This document shows positions 43,718-53,050 of a stretch of 64,000 nt of DNA, piece by piece. Source of the DNA: an uncultured Collinsella sp. GTDB lineage: Bacteria; Actinomycetota; Coriobacteriia; Coriobacteriales; Coriobacteriaceae. The position numbers and the translations under genes are program-made. The notes below the pieces were generated by a model. The model saw only the letters and a program-made list of their open reading frames with translations. It was not told the DNA's origin and made no database searches. The first letter of the stretch is position 1. Every line of letters begins with the position of its first letter. The stretch is taken from NCBI GenBank assembly GCA_900544235.1, contig UQUL01000005.1, positions 1 to 64,000 on the forward strand, written 5' to 3'.

Positions 43718-44482
43718 ATGGCAGGAAGACGCGAAAAATTGCGCCGTGTTGGGATCATCCCCGAATATCGCGGTTTTACCCCCGATGGCCTGGCGAGCGG
43801 AGACGCTATCGATATGACAGTCGACGAGCTCGAGGTCCTGCGCCTATGCGACCTGGAAGGCCTCAATCAGGAGGAAGTCGCCCAGTGTATGGGCATTGCC
43901 CGCGCCACGGTGGCGGCAATCTGCAGCCGCGCGCATCGCAAGGTGGCAAACGCGCTGGTCAATGGACGGGCGATCGTCATCGAAGGCGGAAACATCGCGT
44001 ACTCCCCCATCACCACGACAACGGCCGCATGGCCAGCAAAGGAGGTCGACACCATGAGGGTGGCAACCACGTACGACAACGGCAACATCTTTATGCACTT
44101 TGGCCGCAGCGAGCAGTTCAAGATCTACGACATTGAGGACGGCAAGGTGCTCAACGAGCAGGTCGTGGGCACCGGCGGCACCGGTCACGGCGCCCTAGCG
44201 GGTCTGCTCGCCAACGGCGGCGTGGACGCGCTCATCTGCGGCGGTATCGGCGGTGGCGCTATCAACGCGCTTGCACAAGCCGGCATCACGGTATACGCAG
44301 GTGCCCAGGGCAACTGCGACACTTGCGTCGAGGCACTTATCGCCGGCACGCTCGCACAGAACGGCGAGGCCACCTGCGACTGCCATGGACATGATCACGA
44401 GCACATCCACGAGCATGGCGAGTCCTGCGGCTGCCACGGTCACCACGACCATGACGGACACGAAGGCTGCGGCTGTCACTAG
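43718..44482 (+). CDS. DUF134 HTH protein fused to NifX-like domain
   Basis: Fusion protein of 254 residues. The N-terminal part (1-95) is a UPF0251/DUF134 helix-turn-helix protein (DLEGLNQEEVAQCMGIARATV). The central part (113-215) is a dinitrogenase iron-molybdenum cofactor (NifX/NifB) domain, starting MRVATTYDNGNIFMHFGR. The end (220-254) is a His/Cys-rich tail that probably binds metal. In many bacteria the two domains are neighbouring genes. An internal ATG at 44054 has AAAGGAGG eight bases upstream, so the NifX part may also be made alone. No nitrogenase genes are present, so redox or metal control is more likely than nitrogen fixation. Confidence 0.88.
   Translation: MAGRREKLRRVGIIPEYRGFTPDGLASGDAIDMTVDELEVLRLCDLEGLNQEEVAQCMGIARATVAAICSRAHRKVANALVNGRAIVIEGGNIAYSPITTTTAAWPAKEVDTMRVATTYDNGNIFMHFGRSEQFKIYDIEDGKVLNEQVVGTGGTGHGALAGLLANGGVDALICGGIGGGAINALAQAGITVYAGAQGNCDTCVEALIAGTLAQNGEATCDCHGHDHEHIHEHGESCGCHGHHDHDGHEGCGCH
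44038..44056 (+). promoter_or_regulatory. Internal ribosome site and start in fusion gene
   Basis: AAAGGAGG (44038-44045) lies eight bases before an in-frame ATG (44054-44056) exactly at the start of the NifX domain. It would yield a 142-residue product. Confidence 0.6.
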
Positions 44483-44529
44483 CGGCAAGCACCTCGTCGA
44501 GAACGCGCTTCCACGCGTGCGACAACCAG

Positions 44530-44600
44530 CGAATAAACGGCGAACAAACGGCGAACAAACGGCGAACAAACGGCGAACAAACGGCGAACAAACGGCGAAG
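44530..44600. repeat. 11-bp tandem repeat (six units)
   Basis: Five exact copies of CGAACAAACGG (44541-44595) follow one variant copy CGAATAAACGG (44530-44540); a seventh begins and breaks off. They lie between the fusion gene and the ffh terminator. Copy number probably varies between strains. Confidence 0.93.
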
Positions 44601-44629
44601 GCCGCCTGGAATACCATCCAGGCGGCCTT
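44598..44629. terminator. Hairpin between convergent fusion gene and ffh
   Basis: 12-base perfect arms at 44598-44609 and 44618-44629. The T tract is weak on both sides. Confidence 0.65.
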
Positions 44630-44653
44630 CGTCATACACGACTCAACTAGTCG

Positions 44654-46129
44654 TTACTTCTTGTTGCGCATCTGCGCTTCCATCTGGCGCAGCAGGTCCA
44701 TATCGGACTTGGGGCCGCCCGTTCCCAGGCCACCCATACCGCCCAGACCCATGGCATCTAGGCCGGGAATATTGGGCATGCGCATCTTTTTGCCCTTCTT
44801 ACCCTTTTTGCCCTTCTTGCCGCCGGCCTGTGCCTGATTGGCCATCGTGCGCATGCGGCCCATCATCTTGTTCATCTCGCCCCACTGCTTCATAAGGCTA
44901 TTGACCTCGGTGGGGGTCACGCCGGCGCCCTTGGCAATGCGGGCACGGCGCTGGCCATTAATGATGGAGGGACGCAGACGCTCCTCCTTGGTCATCGACA
45001 TGATAATGGCCTCGTTCTTATCGAAGATGCCCTCGTCCAGGTTGCCACCCATCTGGTTGAGCGCACGCTGGCCGCCGGGGAGCATGCCCAGGATGCCCTT
45101 CATGCCGCCCATCTTCTTGACGGCCTTCATCTGGTCGAGCATGTCGTTCATGGTGAAGCCCTCGCGCAGCATTCGCTCGGCAGCCTCGAGCTGCTCGGCG
45201 TCGGCCGCCTCCTGGGCCTTCTCGATAATGCCGACAACGTCGCCCATGCCAAGAATGCGCTTGGCCATACGATCGGGATAGAACGGCTCCAGCGAATCGG
45301 GCTTCTCGCCCATGCTCACGAACTTGATGGGCTTGCCGGTCACCTGGCGCACGGAAAGCGCGCCGCCGCCACGGGCATCGCCGTCGAGCTTGGAGATGAT
45401 CACGCCGTCAAAGTCGGTGCGCTCGGCGAAGGTCGAGACGACGTTGACGATATCCTGACCGGTCATGGCATCAACGACCATCAGCACCTGATCGGGCTTG
45501 ACGGCCTTCTTGATGTCCACGGCCTCCTGCATCATCTGCTCGTCGATCTGCAGGCGACCGGCGGTATCGACGATGACCACGTCGCGCAGGTGGTCGACGG
45601 CCTCCTGGATGGCGCCCTTGGCGATATCGACCGGGTGCTCGCCGTCACCGCGGAAGACCGGCACGCCGATCTCTCCGCCAAGCGTGGCCAGCTGGTCGGC
45701 AGCGGCAGGACGATAGACGTCGCACGCGGCGAGTAGCGGTGAGCGACCCTGCTTCTTGAGCAGATAAGCCAGCTTTACGGCTGCCGTAGTCTTACCGGAG
45801 CCCTGCAGGCCCACGAGCATGATGACATTGGGGATGCGGTTGCTAAAGACGAGCTTGCTCTCGGTGGAACCGAGCATCTCGGTGAGCTCGTCGAGCACGA
45901 TCTTGACGACGTTTTGCGCCGGTGACAGCGACTCCATGACCTCGGCGGTCATGCAGCGCTCCTTGGTCTTGGCGACAAACTCCTTGACGACCTTAAAGTT
46001 GACGTCGGCCTCGAGCAACGCCATGCGAATGTCGCGCATGGCAGAGGTGATATCGGCCTCGGTCAGCTTACCCTTGCCGCGCAGGCGGTCAAATGTGTCG
46101 TTGAGGCGATCGCTCAGGGAATCAAACAC
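44654..46129 (-). CDS. ffh: Signal recognition particle protein Ffh
   Basis: GTPase that binds signal sequences on nascent proteins with SRP RNA. It has 491 residues: N domain (1-85), G domain with GLQGSGKTT near 107 and DTAGRL, then a Met-rich M domain from about 300. The C-terminus has a repeated Gly-Lys-Lys run and a Gly/Met-rich tail longer than in most homologues. It follows ftsY by ten bases. The smc-ftsY-ffh order is classic for Gram-positive bacteria. Confidence 0.97.
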   Translation of the reverse strand: MFDSLSDRLNDTFDRLRGKGKLTEADITSAMRDIRMALLEADVNFKVVKEFVAKTKERCMTAEVMESLSPAQNVVKIVLDELTEMLGSTESKLVFSNRIPNVIMLVGLQGSGKTTAAVKLAYLLKKQGRSPLLAACDVYRPAAADQLATLGGEIGVPVFRGDGEHPVDIAKGAIQEAVDHLRDVVIVDTAGRLQIDEQMMQEAVDIKKAVKPDQVLMVVDAMTGQDIVNVVSTFAERTDFDGVIISKLDGDARGGGALSVRQVTGKPIKFVSMGEKPDSLEPFYPDRMAKRILGMGDVVGIIEKAQEAADAEQLEAAERMLREGFTMNDMLDQMKAVKKMGGMKGILGMLPGGQRALNQMGGNLDEGIFDKNEAIIMSMTKEERLRPSIINGQRRARIAKGAGVTPTEVNSLMKQWGEMNKMMGRMRTMANQAQAGGKKGKKGKKGKKMRMPNIPGLDAMGLGGMGGLGTGGPKSDMDLLRQMEAQMRNKK

Positions 46130-46139
46130 TAGTCACTCC

Positions 46140-47057
46140 TTAATTGGACTCGCCCACCAGGGCGCGGCAGAAATCTTTGGCATTGAACTCCTGCAGGTCA
46201 TCGACCTGCTCACCCACGCCCACGCGCAGGATCGGGAGCTTGAGTTTCTCGGCCACGGCCATGGCGATACCGCCCTTAGCCGTGCCGTCGAGCTTAGTCA
46301 TGATAATACCGTCCAGGCCCAGCGCCTCGTTAAACTCGAGCGCCTGGTTCAGACCGTTTTGGCCCGTCGCGGCGTCGATCACAAGCACGACCGAAACCGG
46401 CATGGGACCGGCGGCCATATTGGCGGCGCGCTTACGGGTCACATTGACCACCTTGGCGAGCTCGCGCATGAGCTCAGGGCTCGTGTGCAGACGGCCGGCG
46501 GTATCGATGAGCACCAGGTCACTGCCGCGCTTATCGGCCTCGTCGAGCACGTCATAGCACACGCTCGCCGGATCGGAGCCGCGGTCACGCTTGATAACCG
46601 GTACGCCGGCACGCTGCCCCCACACATCGAGCTGCTCGATGGCGGCGGCGCGGAAGGTGTCGGCCGAACCGATCACCACGTTCTTGCCGCGGGCGGCCAT
46701 GGCGCTCGCGATCTTGCCAACCGTCGTGGTCTTACCGGCACCGTTGATGCCGACAAACAGCACGCAGCTCGGCGTATCGGAAAACGGATCTCGCTCGATG
46801 GGCACAAAGTGCTGCTCAAGCTGCTCGGCCAGGGCACGGCGAAGCTGCGGAGCGGTCTTGAGGTTCTTCTTGGCCGCGGCATCGCGCAGGTCATCGGAGA
46901 CCTTGATAGCGACCTCGGCGCCCATGTCACCCATGACGAGGGTGTCCTCCAGGTCCTCCCAAAAATCCTCGTCGACCTCGCCGCCAAAGTAGAAGACCTC
47001 GTTGAGGGCCTCGCGGCTGCGCTCAAGTCCGCGCGAGAGAGCATCGAAGAATCCCAT
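46140..47057 (-). CDS. ftsY: SRP receptor FtsY
   Basis: Membrane-docking GTPase for SRP. It has 305 residues, so only the NG domain is present; the acidic A domain of E. coli FtsY is missing, as in many Gram-positive bacteria. The GTP site GINGAGKTTTVGKIA and DTAGRLHTSPELMREL are intact. Its start overlaps the smc stop by one base (TAATG). Confidence 0.96.
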   Translation of the reverse strand: MGFFDALSRGLERSREALNEVFYFGGEVDEDFWEDLEDTLVMGDMGAEVAIKVSDDLRDAAAKKNLKTAPQLRRALAEQLEQHFVPIERDPFSDTPSCVLFVGINGAGKTTTVGKIASAMAARGKNVVIGSADTFRAAAIEQLDVWGQRAGVPVIKRDRGSDPASVCYDVLDEADKRGSDLVLIDTAGRLHTSPELMRELAKVVNVTRKRAANMAAGPMPVSVVLVIDAATGQNGLNQALEFNEALGLDGIIMTKLDGTAKGGIAMAVAEKLKLPILRVGVGEQVDDLQEFNAKDFCRALVGESN

Positions 47058-50000
47058 TATGCATTCACGACCTTTCCGGTTTCGCGATCGAGTTTTTGCG
47101 AGACGACGCGACTGACGCCGTCGGCTTGCATCGAGACGCCATAGAGGACGTCAGCGTCCTCCATAGTACGGCGCTGATGCGAGATAACCAAGAGCTGCGT
47201 ATCGGAACGCAACACATCGAGCGCGCCGATGAGCTTGGACAGGTTGGCGTCATCGAGCGCCGCCTCGACCTCGTCCAGCACATAGAACGGCACCGTGCGC
47301 GTGCGATACACGGCAAAGAGCAGGGCGAGCGCCGTCAGACTCTTCTCGCCGCCCGACATGAGCATCATCTTGGTGATGCGCTTGCCGCGCGGCTGCGCCA
47401 CGACCTCGATACCCGTCTCGGCAGGATGCTCGGGATCGGTCATCTCCAGATGAGCCTGGCCGCCCGGGAAGAGCATAGCGAAGATCTCGCGGAAGTTCGC
47501 GTCGACCTTCTCAAAGGTAACTAGGAAGGCCTTACGCATCTTGCGATCAATGGCCACCGTGATCTTGGTGAGCGCCTTGCGCGCGCTCTCCAGATCGGCC
47601 AGCTGCTCCTCGATGTAATCGGCACGGCGCTTGAGCTGCTCGTACTCCTCCATGGCAACCTGGTTCACAGGGCCCAGGTTGTTGATCTGGCGCACGAGTT
47701 GGTTAAGCTCGCGCTCGGCGGCGTCGCAATCAGTGGGCGCCGGCAGCATGAGCGCTTCCTCGAGCACCGTGGTGCCGTCGGCAGTGATGGCCTTGATGGC
47801 AGCCTCGACCTGCACCTCGAGCTTGCCGCGCGCCACCTTGAACTCATTTTGCGTCGTGGCGGCAGCATCGACCCTCTTTTTGGCGCGGGCGACCTCGGTC
47901 TTGGCGTCCTCGATGGTCTTCTTAAGCGAAGCCGAGTCCGCTTCCTCGAGCGAAGCCTGATCGCGCAGGCGCGCAGCCCAGTCCGAGGCGCGCTCCAACA
48001 GGGCAGAATAGCGCTCGTGCATGGGATCGACGCGAAGGCGCAGCAGCTCAAGCGAGCGCGAGGCCTGGCGTGTTCCGCGGATACGGCGGTCGATGCCCTC
48101 CAGGCGATGCTCCAGGTCGGGCACGCGGCCCCTCAGAGAACGAAGACGCTCGCTCGTCTGGGCCAGGCGCACCTTGGCGTCGGCGAGCTTACCGGCTGCC
48201 TCGGAATCGTCACAGCGCACGCTATCGAGCTCGTCGTTGGCCTCGGCAATCTGCAAGCCTAAGTCGCTCGCCTGCGCACGGGACTCGTCACGCGAACGAG
48301 TGAGCTCGTCCACGCGCGGACGTGCGGCACGAACGGCCTCTGCGGCCTGCTCGCGGCGCTTGGAAATGCGCACGCGCTCGACCTCGGCATTGTTGGCACT
48401 CTGCTCCAGGCGGCCGATCTCAGAGAGCAGCGAGCGGCGCTCGCCCTCAAGACGGGCAATCTCGCCGGCGGCATCGCCCTCGGCGGCGCGCGCCTCCTCG
48501 ACGGCCGCATTGGCCTCGACGACCTGATCAGAAACATGCTCAAACGCGGCAGCAAGATCGGGCTCCAGGCCCTCCAGCTCGCGGATACGACGCTTGCGTT
48601 CCAGGGCGCCCGAAGCCTCGCCGGCATCAAGCCCCACGCGAACCAGGCCGCCGCAGGCAACGCGCGCGCCATCGGGAGTCACATAGGTCACGCCGTCAAC
48701 GACCGGCGCGGACAGCGCGGCAGCCAAGTCATCGACCACGTAATAGCCGCCAAGCAATGCCTCGACGACCGGACCGTAGCCCGCACGCACGGACAGGCGA
48801 TCAACAAGACGGGTACCGGCGGCACCCTCGGCGGCCGCAAAGCCGCTCACGTCGCGCGCCACCAGCAGCGCCTCGCCCGAGGCCTTCTTCTGGTCCAGAG
48901 CAGCGCGACCAGCGCGTTCAAGTGCGGCAGCGTTATCGAACAACAGAGCATCGATATCGCCGGCGAGCAGCTGCTCAACCAGACCCTCAAGCTCACGCGG
49001 CGCCTCGAGCACATCGCCCAGACGGCCCGAAACATCCTCGCCCAGCGCGCCCACCAGACGGCTTACGAGCGGCGAGCTGTCGGCCATGCGAGCATCAAGC
49101 TTCTTTTGGCTGGCAAGCTCCGAGCGCACCTCGGACAGCTTGTTGCGCGCCTCGCTCTCGCGATTACGCAAGTCCTTAAGGGCTGCACGGGCGATCTCGG
49201 TAGCCTCACGCGCATCGCTCTGGGCTTGACGAGCCTGATCGAGCGCGCCTTCGAGCTCCTCAGCACGGTTGCGGCGGCTCTCAAGCGATGCCGTGACCTC
49301 CTCGAGCTGCTCATCGATCTGCTCCAGGCGCGAGGCGTACATGTTGTCCTCGACCTCGGCATTGGAAAGCGAATCCTTTACCTTGGCAAGCTCAAGCGCA
49401 GCATTATCGGCAACGCGCTGTACATCGCGCTGCTCGCGCGTGAGCTGCGAAATCTGCGCATCGAGCGCCACGCGGCGCTCGTGAAGCTCGGCGGCGGCAG
49501 GACCAGCGGCGTCAACGTCCTCCCGGGCCTGCATATGCGCGCCGGTCACTTCCTCGAGCTGGGCACGCGCGTCCTCGAGCTCCTCGACCACGCGACGGCG
49601 CTGATGCTCGGAGCCCGAGATCTGGCCGCGCATGTCGGACAGGCGCGACACCATGTTGTGGCCCTTTTCCTCGAGCAGGCGCATGTCGGAGTTAATGCGA
49701 CCGACCACATCTTGCATATGGCGGCGCTGCTCGCCCAAGTCGCCCACAAACAGGCCCTTTTCCTCGAGCATGACCTGGAGCTTCTCGAGGTCGCGCTCTT
49801 TCTCACCCAGGCGGTACTGCGCGAGCTCCAGCTCGGCGGCGCCCTCCTTAGAACGGCTCTCCAGGTCGTTCCACTGCGATTGCAGCGAACGCAGCTCGTC
49901 GACGGCCAGCATCTGCGTAAGCTCGTTCGCGCGCGAGGACAGCTCTTTGTACTTGCGCGCGCGATCGACCTGACGCTCCAGGGGTCGCAGCTGACGGGCG

Positions 50001-50593
50001 ATTTCCTTGTTGATATCGCGGGCACGGGTCAGGTGCTCGTCCATCGACTTGATCTTTTTGAGCGCACGCTCCTTGCGACGCTTGTGCTTGGAGATGCCGG
50101 CGGCCTCCTCAATAAGGGCACGGCGCTCCTCGGGGCGGCTCTGCAAAATGGCATCGAGCTTGCCCTGGCTGATGATGGAATGCGTATCCTTGCCCAGTCC
50201 CGAATCGTGCAGGATGTCCTGGATGTCCATCAGACGGCACGGGCTCGAGTTGATGAGGTACTCACTCTCGCCCGAGCGATACATGCGGCGGGTGATAGCC
50301 ACCTCGTCAAAGTCGACGGGAAGCATATGGTCCGAGTTGTCGAGCACCAGCGTGACCTCGGCCACACCCACCGGCTTGCGCGCCGACGAGCCCGAGAAGA
50401 TGACGTCTTCCATGGCCTGGCCGCGCAGCTGCTTGGCGCTCTGCTCGCCCAGGACCCACAGGATCGAGTCGGAGATGTTCGATTTTCCCGAGCCGTTGGG
50501 ACCGACGATGACGGTCAGGCCCGGCTCAAACGTCATATGGGCGCGGTCGGCAAACGACTTGAACCCTTTGAGCGTGAGGGACTTGAGATACAC
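47057..50593 (-). CDS. smc: Chromosome segregation protein SMC
   Basis: Condensin ATPase of 1178 residues. The N-terminal head has Walker A GPNGSGKSNI, and the ends of two long coiled-coil arms meet in a hinge domain near residues 510-660. The C-terminal head has the signature LMSGGEKSLTALALLF and Walker B FYVLDEVEAALDD. Full length and intact. scpA and scpB are not in this window. It lies ten bases after rnc. Confidence 0.97.
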   Translation of the reverse strand: MYLKSLTLKGFKSFADRAHMTFEPGLTVIVGPNGSGKSNISDSILWVLGEQSAKQLRGQAMEDVIFSGSSARKPVGVAEVTLVLDNSDHMLPVDFDEVAITRRMYRSGESEYLINSSPCRLMDIQDILHDSGLGKDTHSIISQGKLDAILQSRPEERRALIEEAAGISKHKRRKERALKKIKSMDEHLTRARDINKEIARQLRPLERQVDRARKYKELSSRANELTQMLAVDELRSLQSQWNDLESRSKEGAAELELAQYRLGEKERDLEKLQVMLEEKGLFVGDLGEQRRHMQDVVGRINSDMRLLEEKGHNMVSRLSDMRGQISGSEHQRRRVVEELEDARAQLEEVTGAHMQAREDVDAAGPAAAELHERRVALDAQISQLTREQRDVQRVADNAALELAKVKDSLSNAEVEDNMYASRLEQIDEQLEEVTASLESRRNRAEELEGALDQARQAQSDAREATEIARAALKDLRNRESEARNKLSEVRSELASQKKLDARMADSSPLVSRLVGALGEDVSGRLGDVLEAPRELEGLVEQLLAGDIDALLFDNAAALERAGRAALDQKKASGEALLVARDVSGFAAAEGAAGTRLVDRLSVRAGYGPVVEALLGGYYVVDDLAAALSAPVVDGVTYVTPDGARVACGGLVRVGLDAGEASGALERKRRIRELEGLEPDLAAAFEHVSDQVVEANAAVEEARAAEGDAAGEIARLEGERRSLLSEIGRLEQSANNAEVERVRISKRREQAAEAVRAARPRVDELTRSRDESRAQASDLGLQIAEANDELDSVRCDDSEAAGKLADAKVRLAQTSERLRSLRGRVPDLEHRLEGIDRRIRGTRQASRSLELLRLRVDPMHERYSALLERASDWAARLRDQASLEEADSASLKKTIEDAKTEVARAKKRVDAAATTQNEFKVARGKLEVQVEAAIKAITADGTTVLEEALMLPAPTDCDAAERELNQLVRQINNLGPVNQVAMEEYEQLKRRADYIEEQLADLESARKALTKITVAIDRKMRKAFLVTFEKVDANFREIFAMLFPGGQAHLEMTDPEHPAETGIEVVAQPRGKRITKMMLMSGGEKSLTALALLFAVYRTRTVPFYVLDEVEAALDDANLSKLIGALDVLRSDTQLLVISHQRRTMEDADVLYGVSMQADGVSRVVSQKLDRETGKVVNA

Positions 50594-50603
50594 GGTTCCT
50601 CGC

Positions 50604-51329
50604 TTAAACAGGCTTCTTGTTCAGAATCACGCCGTTGGTGGTGTAACCCATGCGGTCGAGTGCCTCAAGCGCGGCAGCCCCCTCGGCCTCCTTCTTGGAG
50701 GAACCGGTGCCGCGGCCCTGGCGGATACCGTCGATGAGCACCACGGCGGTAAAGGTCGGTGCGTGTGCCGGGCCCTCAGAGCCAACGAGCTTGTACGCCG
50801 GAGGCTCGTGGCCGTCGGCCTGCACGCACTCCTGCAAAAACGACTTGGGGTTCGCGGGGTGCTCGGCACGCTCGGAAGCCAGGTGCGGCTTAAGCGTGCG
50901 GTGGATAAAGTCCGCCGCAACGTCCCAGCCGGCATCCAGGTACAGGGCGCCCACGAGCGACTCGTAGACGTTCTCGAGCGCCGAATGCAGGCCGCGCGCG
51001 CCCGTGCCGGTCTCGGAGGCACCAAAGATGATAATGTCGTCGATGCCCAGCTCATGGGACACCTCGGACAGCGTGGCACCCGAGACGAGCGACACCTTCA
51101 GGCGTGTAAGCTTGCCCTCGTCAAACTCGGGATAGGACTCAAAGAGCGAGCGGGCAACCACAGCGCCCAAAATGGAATCGCCCAAAAACTCAAGGCGCTC
51201 ATAGCTCGCCGAGACGGGCTGACCTTCCACGGCAGAGGGGTGCGTGAGCGCCGCACGCAGCAGCACCTTATTATTGAACTCGTGGCCCAGGATTTCCTGG
51301 GCGCGTGCGAGTCGTTGAGATAAAGCCAA
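50604..51329 (-). CDS. rnc: Ribonuclease III
   Basis: Double-strand RNA nuclease that processes rRNA. It has 241 residues: catalytic domain with RLEFLGDSILGAVV and the last acidic block ENVYESLVGALYLD, then a C-terminal double-stranded-RNA-binding domain (about 160-235). Active residues are intact. It lies between acpP and smc, with gaps of three and ten bases. Confidence 0.96.
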   Translation of the reverse strand: MALSQRLARAQEILGHEFNNKVLLRAALTHPSAVEGQPVSASYERLEFLGDSILGAVVARSLFESYPEFDEGKLTRLKVSLVSGATLSEVSHELGIDDIIIFGASETGTGARGLHSALENVYESLVGALYLDAGWDVAADFIHRTLKPHLASERAEHPANPKSFLQECVQADGHEPPAYKLVGSEGPAHAPTFTAVVLIDGIRQGRGTGSSKKEAEGAAALEALDRMGYTTNGVILNKKPV

Positions 51330-51332
51330 GAC

Positions 51333-51575
51333 TTAGGCCTCCTTGGCGTTTTCGATAGCGTCGACAGCGTCGGCGACAGAGTTGAGCGACAGCAGGGTCT
51401 CGTCATCGATCTCGAGGTCGAACTCGTCCTCGATGGCCGTCACCAGCTGCAGACGCTCGAGCGAATCGGCATCGAGATCGTCAAAGGTAGTCTCGTCGCT
51501 AATGTCGGCGACATCGACGCCCAGCACATCAGCGGCGACTTCGGCGATCTTATCGAAGATTTCGGAGCGGTCCAT
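51333..51575 (-). CDS. acpP: Acyl carrier protein
   Basis: Carrier of growing fatty acyl chains. It has 80 residues, with the phosphopantetheine Ser in DADSLERLQLV and a strongly acidic helix set. The usual DSL is intact. It follows plsX, which uses acyl-ACP, after about 120 bases, and precedes rnc closely. Confidence 0.96.
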   Translation of the reverse strand: MDRSEIFDKIAEVAADVLGVDVADISDETTFDDLDADSLERLQLVTAIEDEFDLEIDDETLLSLNSVADAVDAIENAKEA

Positions 51576-51699
51576 AGCGCTTCCTCTCGTATTGCGTGAA
51601 CATCAACGCGCTGGCGCCGCAAGTGCAGCACCAAGACACGGTTTTGATTCTACCCCACGACGAAGGCCGCGAGGCACATAACAGCGCCCTAACTCGCTC

Positions 51700-52719
51700 C
51701 TACAAAACGATGCCGTCCATAGAGTTGGCGACGTTCTCGACAAGCCCGGCGCGCACGGCCTCCGCCGCGGCAAGCGTACCGTTTTTGACGGCCTCGACCG
51801 AGGTAGCGCCATGGCCGATCAGTACCACGCCGCGCAGACCCAAAAGAATCGCGCCGCCCTTGGCGTCGCCCGAAAGTTTGGCTTTAATCTCGCGCATCTG
51901 CTTTTTGATGAGCAGCGCGGCAATCTTGGTGCCGAGCGAAGACATAAAGACACCCTTGAGCTCCTGCAGCAAAAACTTGGCAGCGCCCTCGGTGGCCTTG
52001 AGCGCAATATTGCCCGACATACCATCGGCAACGACGACATCGAAGTTGCCTGAGGTGAGGTCGGTGCCCTCGCAGTTACCAACAAAGCCGGGAACGGCGG
52101 CCTTCATAGCAGGGAAACAGGCCTTGGTAAAGTTAGAACCCTTCTCGTCCTCGGTGCCGTTGGCAAGCAGGCCCACGCGAGGATGCTCGATGCCCAAGAC
52201 GACGCGGGCATAGGCGCTGCCCATCTGGGCAAAACGCACCATATCGTCAACCTCGACATCGGGGTTGGCACCCATGTCGCACAGCACCGTCAGACCGCCG
52301 GCGCGATTGGGCAGCGCATTGGTCAGACAGGGGCGCACCGGCTGCTTCTTGCCTTCGGCCTGATACCTAAACGGCGTCACGTAGGCGGTGGCAGCGGCGG
52401 TCATGGCACCGGTCGAGCCGGCGGAGAAGAACGCATCCGCGTTGCCCTTCTTAATGGCGCGGCAAGAAAGCACGATCGACGACTTGCGTTTGGTCATCAC
52501 GGCGCGAATGGGATCATCATCCATGGCGATAACGTCAGGTGCCTCAAGGGCCTCAACACGTGCATGGGAAGCTGCAAAGGGATTGATGATTTCGGCGGGG
52601 CCAGCTGCCAAGACCTCGATATCGGGATCGGCCGCAAGCGCAGCCTCGATACCATCAAGAACAACCTGAGGTTTCTCGTCTCCGCCCACAACGTCTACAC
52701 AAACGCGAACGTTACTCAT
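51700..52719 (-). CDS. plsX: Phosphate acyltransferase PlsX
   Basis: Makes acyl-phosphate from acyl-ACP for phospholipid synthesis. It has 339 residues. The N-terminus is VRVCVDVVGGDEKP, and conserved blocks include SAGSTGAMTAAA, CDMGANPDVE and FVGNCEGTDL. A usual DAMGGD is DVVGGD here. The start at 52719 has AAGGAG seven bases upstream; an ATG two codons earlier is too close. The set rpmF-plsX-acpP is common. Confidence 0.95.
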   Translation of the reverse strand: MSNVRVCVDVVGGDEKPQVVLDGIEAALAADPDIEVLAAGPAEIINPFAASHARVEALEAPDVIAMDDDPIRAVMTKRKSSIVLSCRAIKKGNADAFFSAGSTGAMTAAATAYVTPFRYQAEGKKQPVRPCLTNALPNRAGGLTVLCDMGANPDVEVDDMVRFAQMGSAYARVVLGIEHPRVGLLANGTEDEKGSNFTKACFPAMKAAVPGFVGNCEGTDLTSGNFDVVVADGMSGNIALKATEGAAKFLLQELKGVFMSSLGTKIAALLIKKQMREIKAKLSGDAKGGAILLGLRGVVLIGHGATSVEAVKNGTLAAAEAVRAGLVENVANSMDGIVL

Positions 52720-52734
52720 ATACATGCTCCTTAT

Positions 52735-52767
52735 ACAAAAATGGCCGACTCATTGAGCCGGCCATTG
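52735..52767 (-). terminator. rpmF terminator
   Basis: AATGGCCG (52740-52747) pairs with CGGCCATT (52759-52766), then TTTTTG on the minus strand, just ahead of plsX. Confidence 0.8.
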
Positions 52768-52806
52768 TGGTTCCATTTGGAACGGCATCGCATCCAGAGT
52801 ATACCG

Positions 52807-52986
52807 TTACTCGGTAACGATAACCTCGCGGTCCTTGTAGAAACCGCAGCTGGGGCACACGTGGTGCGGAAGCTTGACAGCACCGCAACGGGGGCACGTG
52901 GACTGAGCCGCAGCCGAGATCTTCATGTTGGCGGAACGACGGGTGTGAGTGCGGATACGACCCTGCTTTTGTTTAGGTACGGGCAT
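52807..52986 (-). CDS. rpmF: Ribosomal protein L32
   Basis: Small large-subunit protein of 59 residues beginning MPVPKQKQGRIRTHTRRS. Four Cys in CPRC (31-34) and CPSC (44-47) form the zinc-binding C+ version, so it is not the zinc-free copy made under zinc limitation. It is too short for a 60-residue open-frame cutoff. It lies between the DUF177 gene and plsX, the usual place. Confidence 0.96.
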   Translation of the reverse strand: MPVPKQKQGRIRTHTRRSANMKISAAAQSTCPRCGAVKLPHHVCPSCGFYKDREVIVTE

Positions 52987-53050
52987 AGTGACCTTCCTTA
53001 TGAACTATCCAGTGTGGCGATTACGCGCAAGTAGCGATACTACCACAGTT

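Noticed and set aside
43718..44482. Nitrogen-fixation gene cluster
   Set aside because: Only one NifX-like domain is present, with no nif structural genes.
44530..44600. Tandem repeats as a CRISPR array
   Set aside because: Units of 11 bases follow one another with no spacers, and no cas gene is near.
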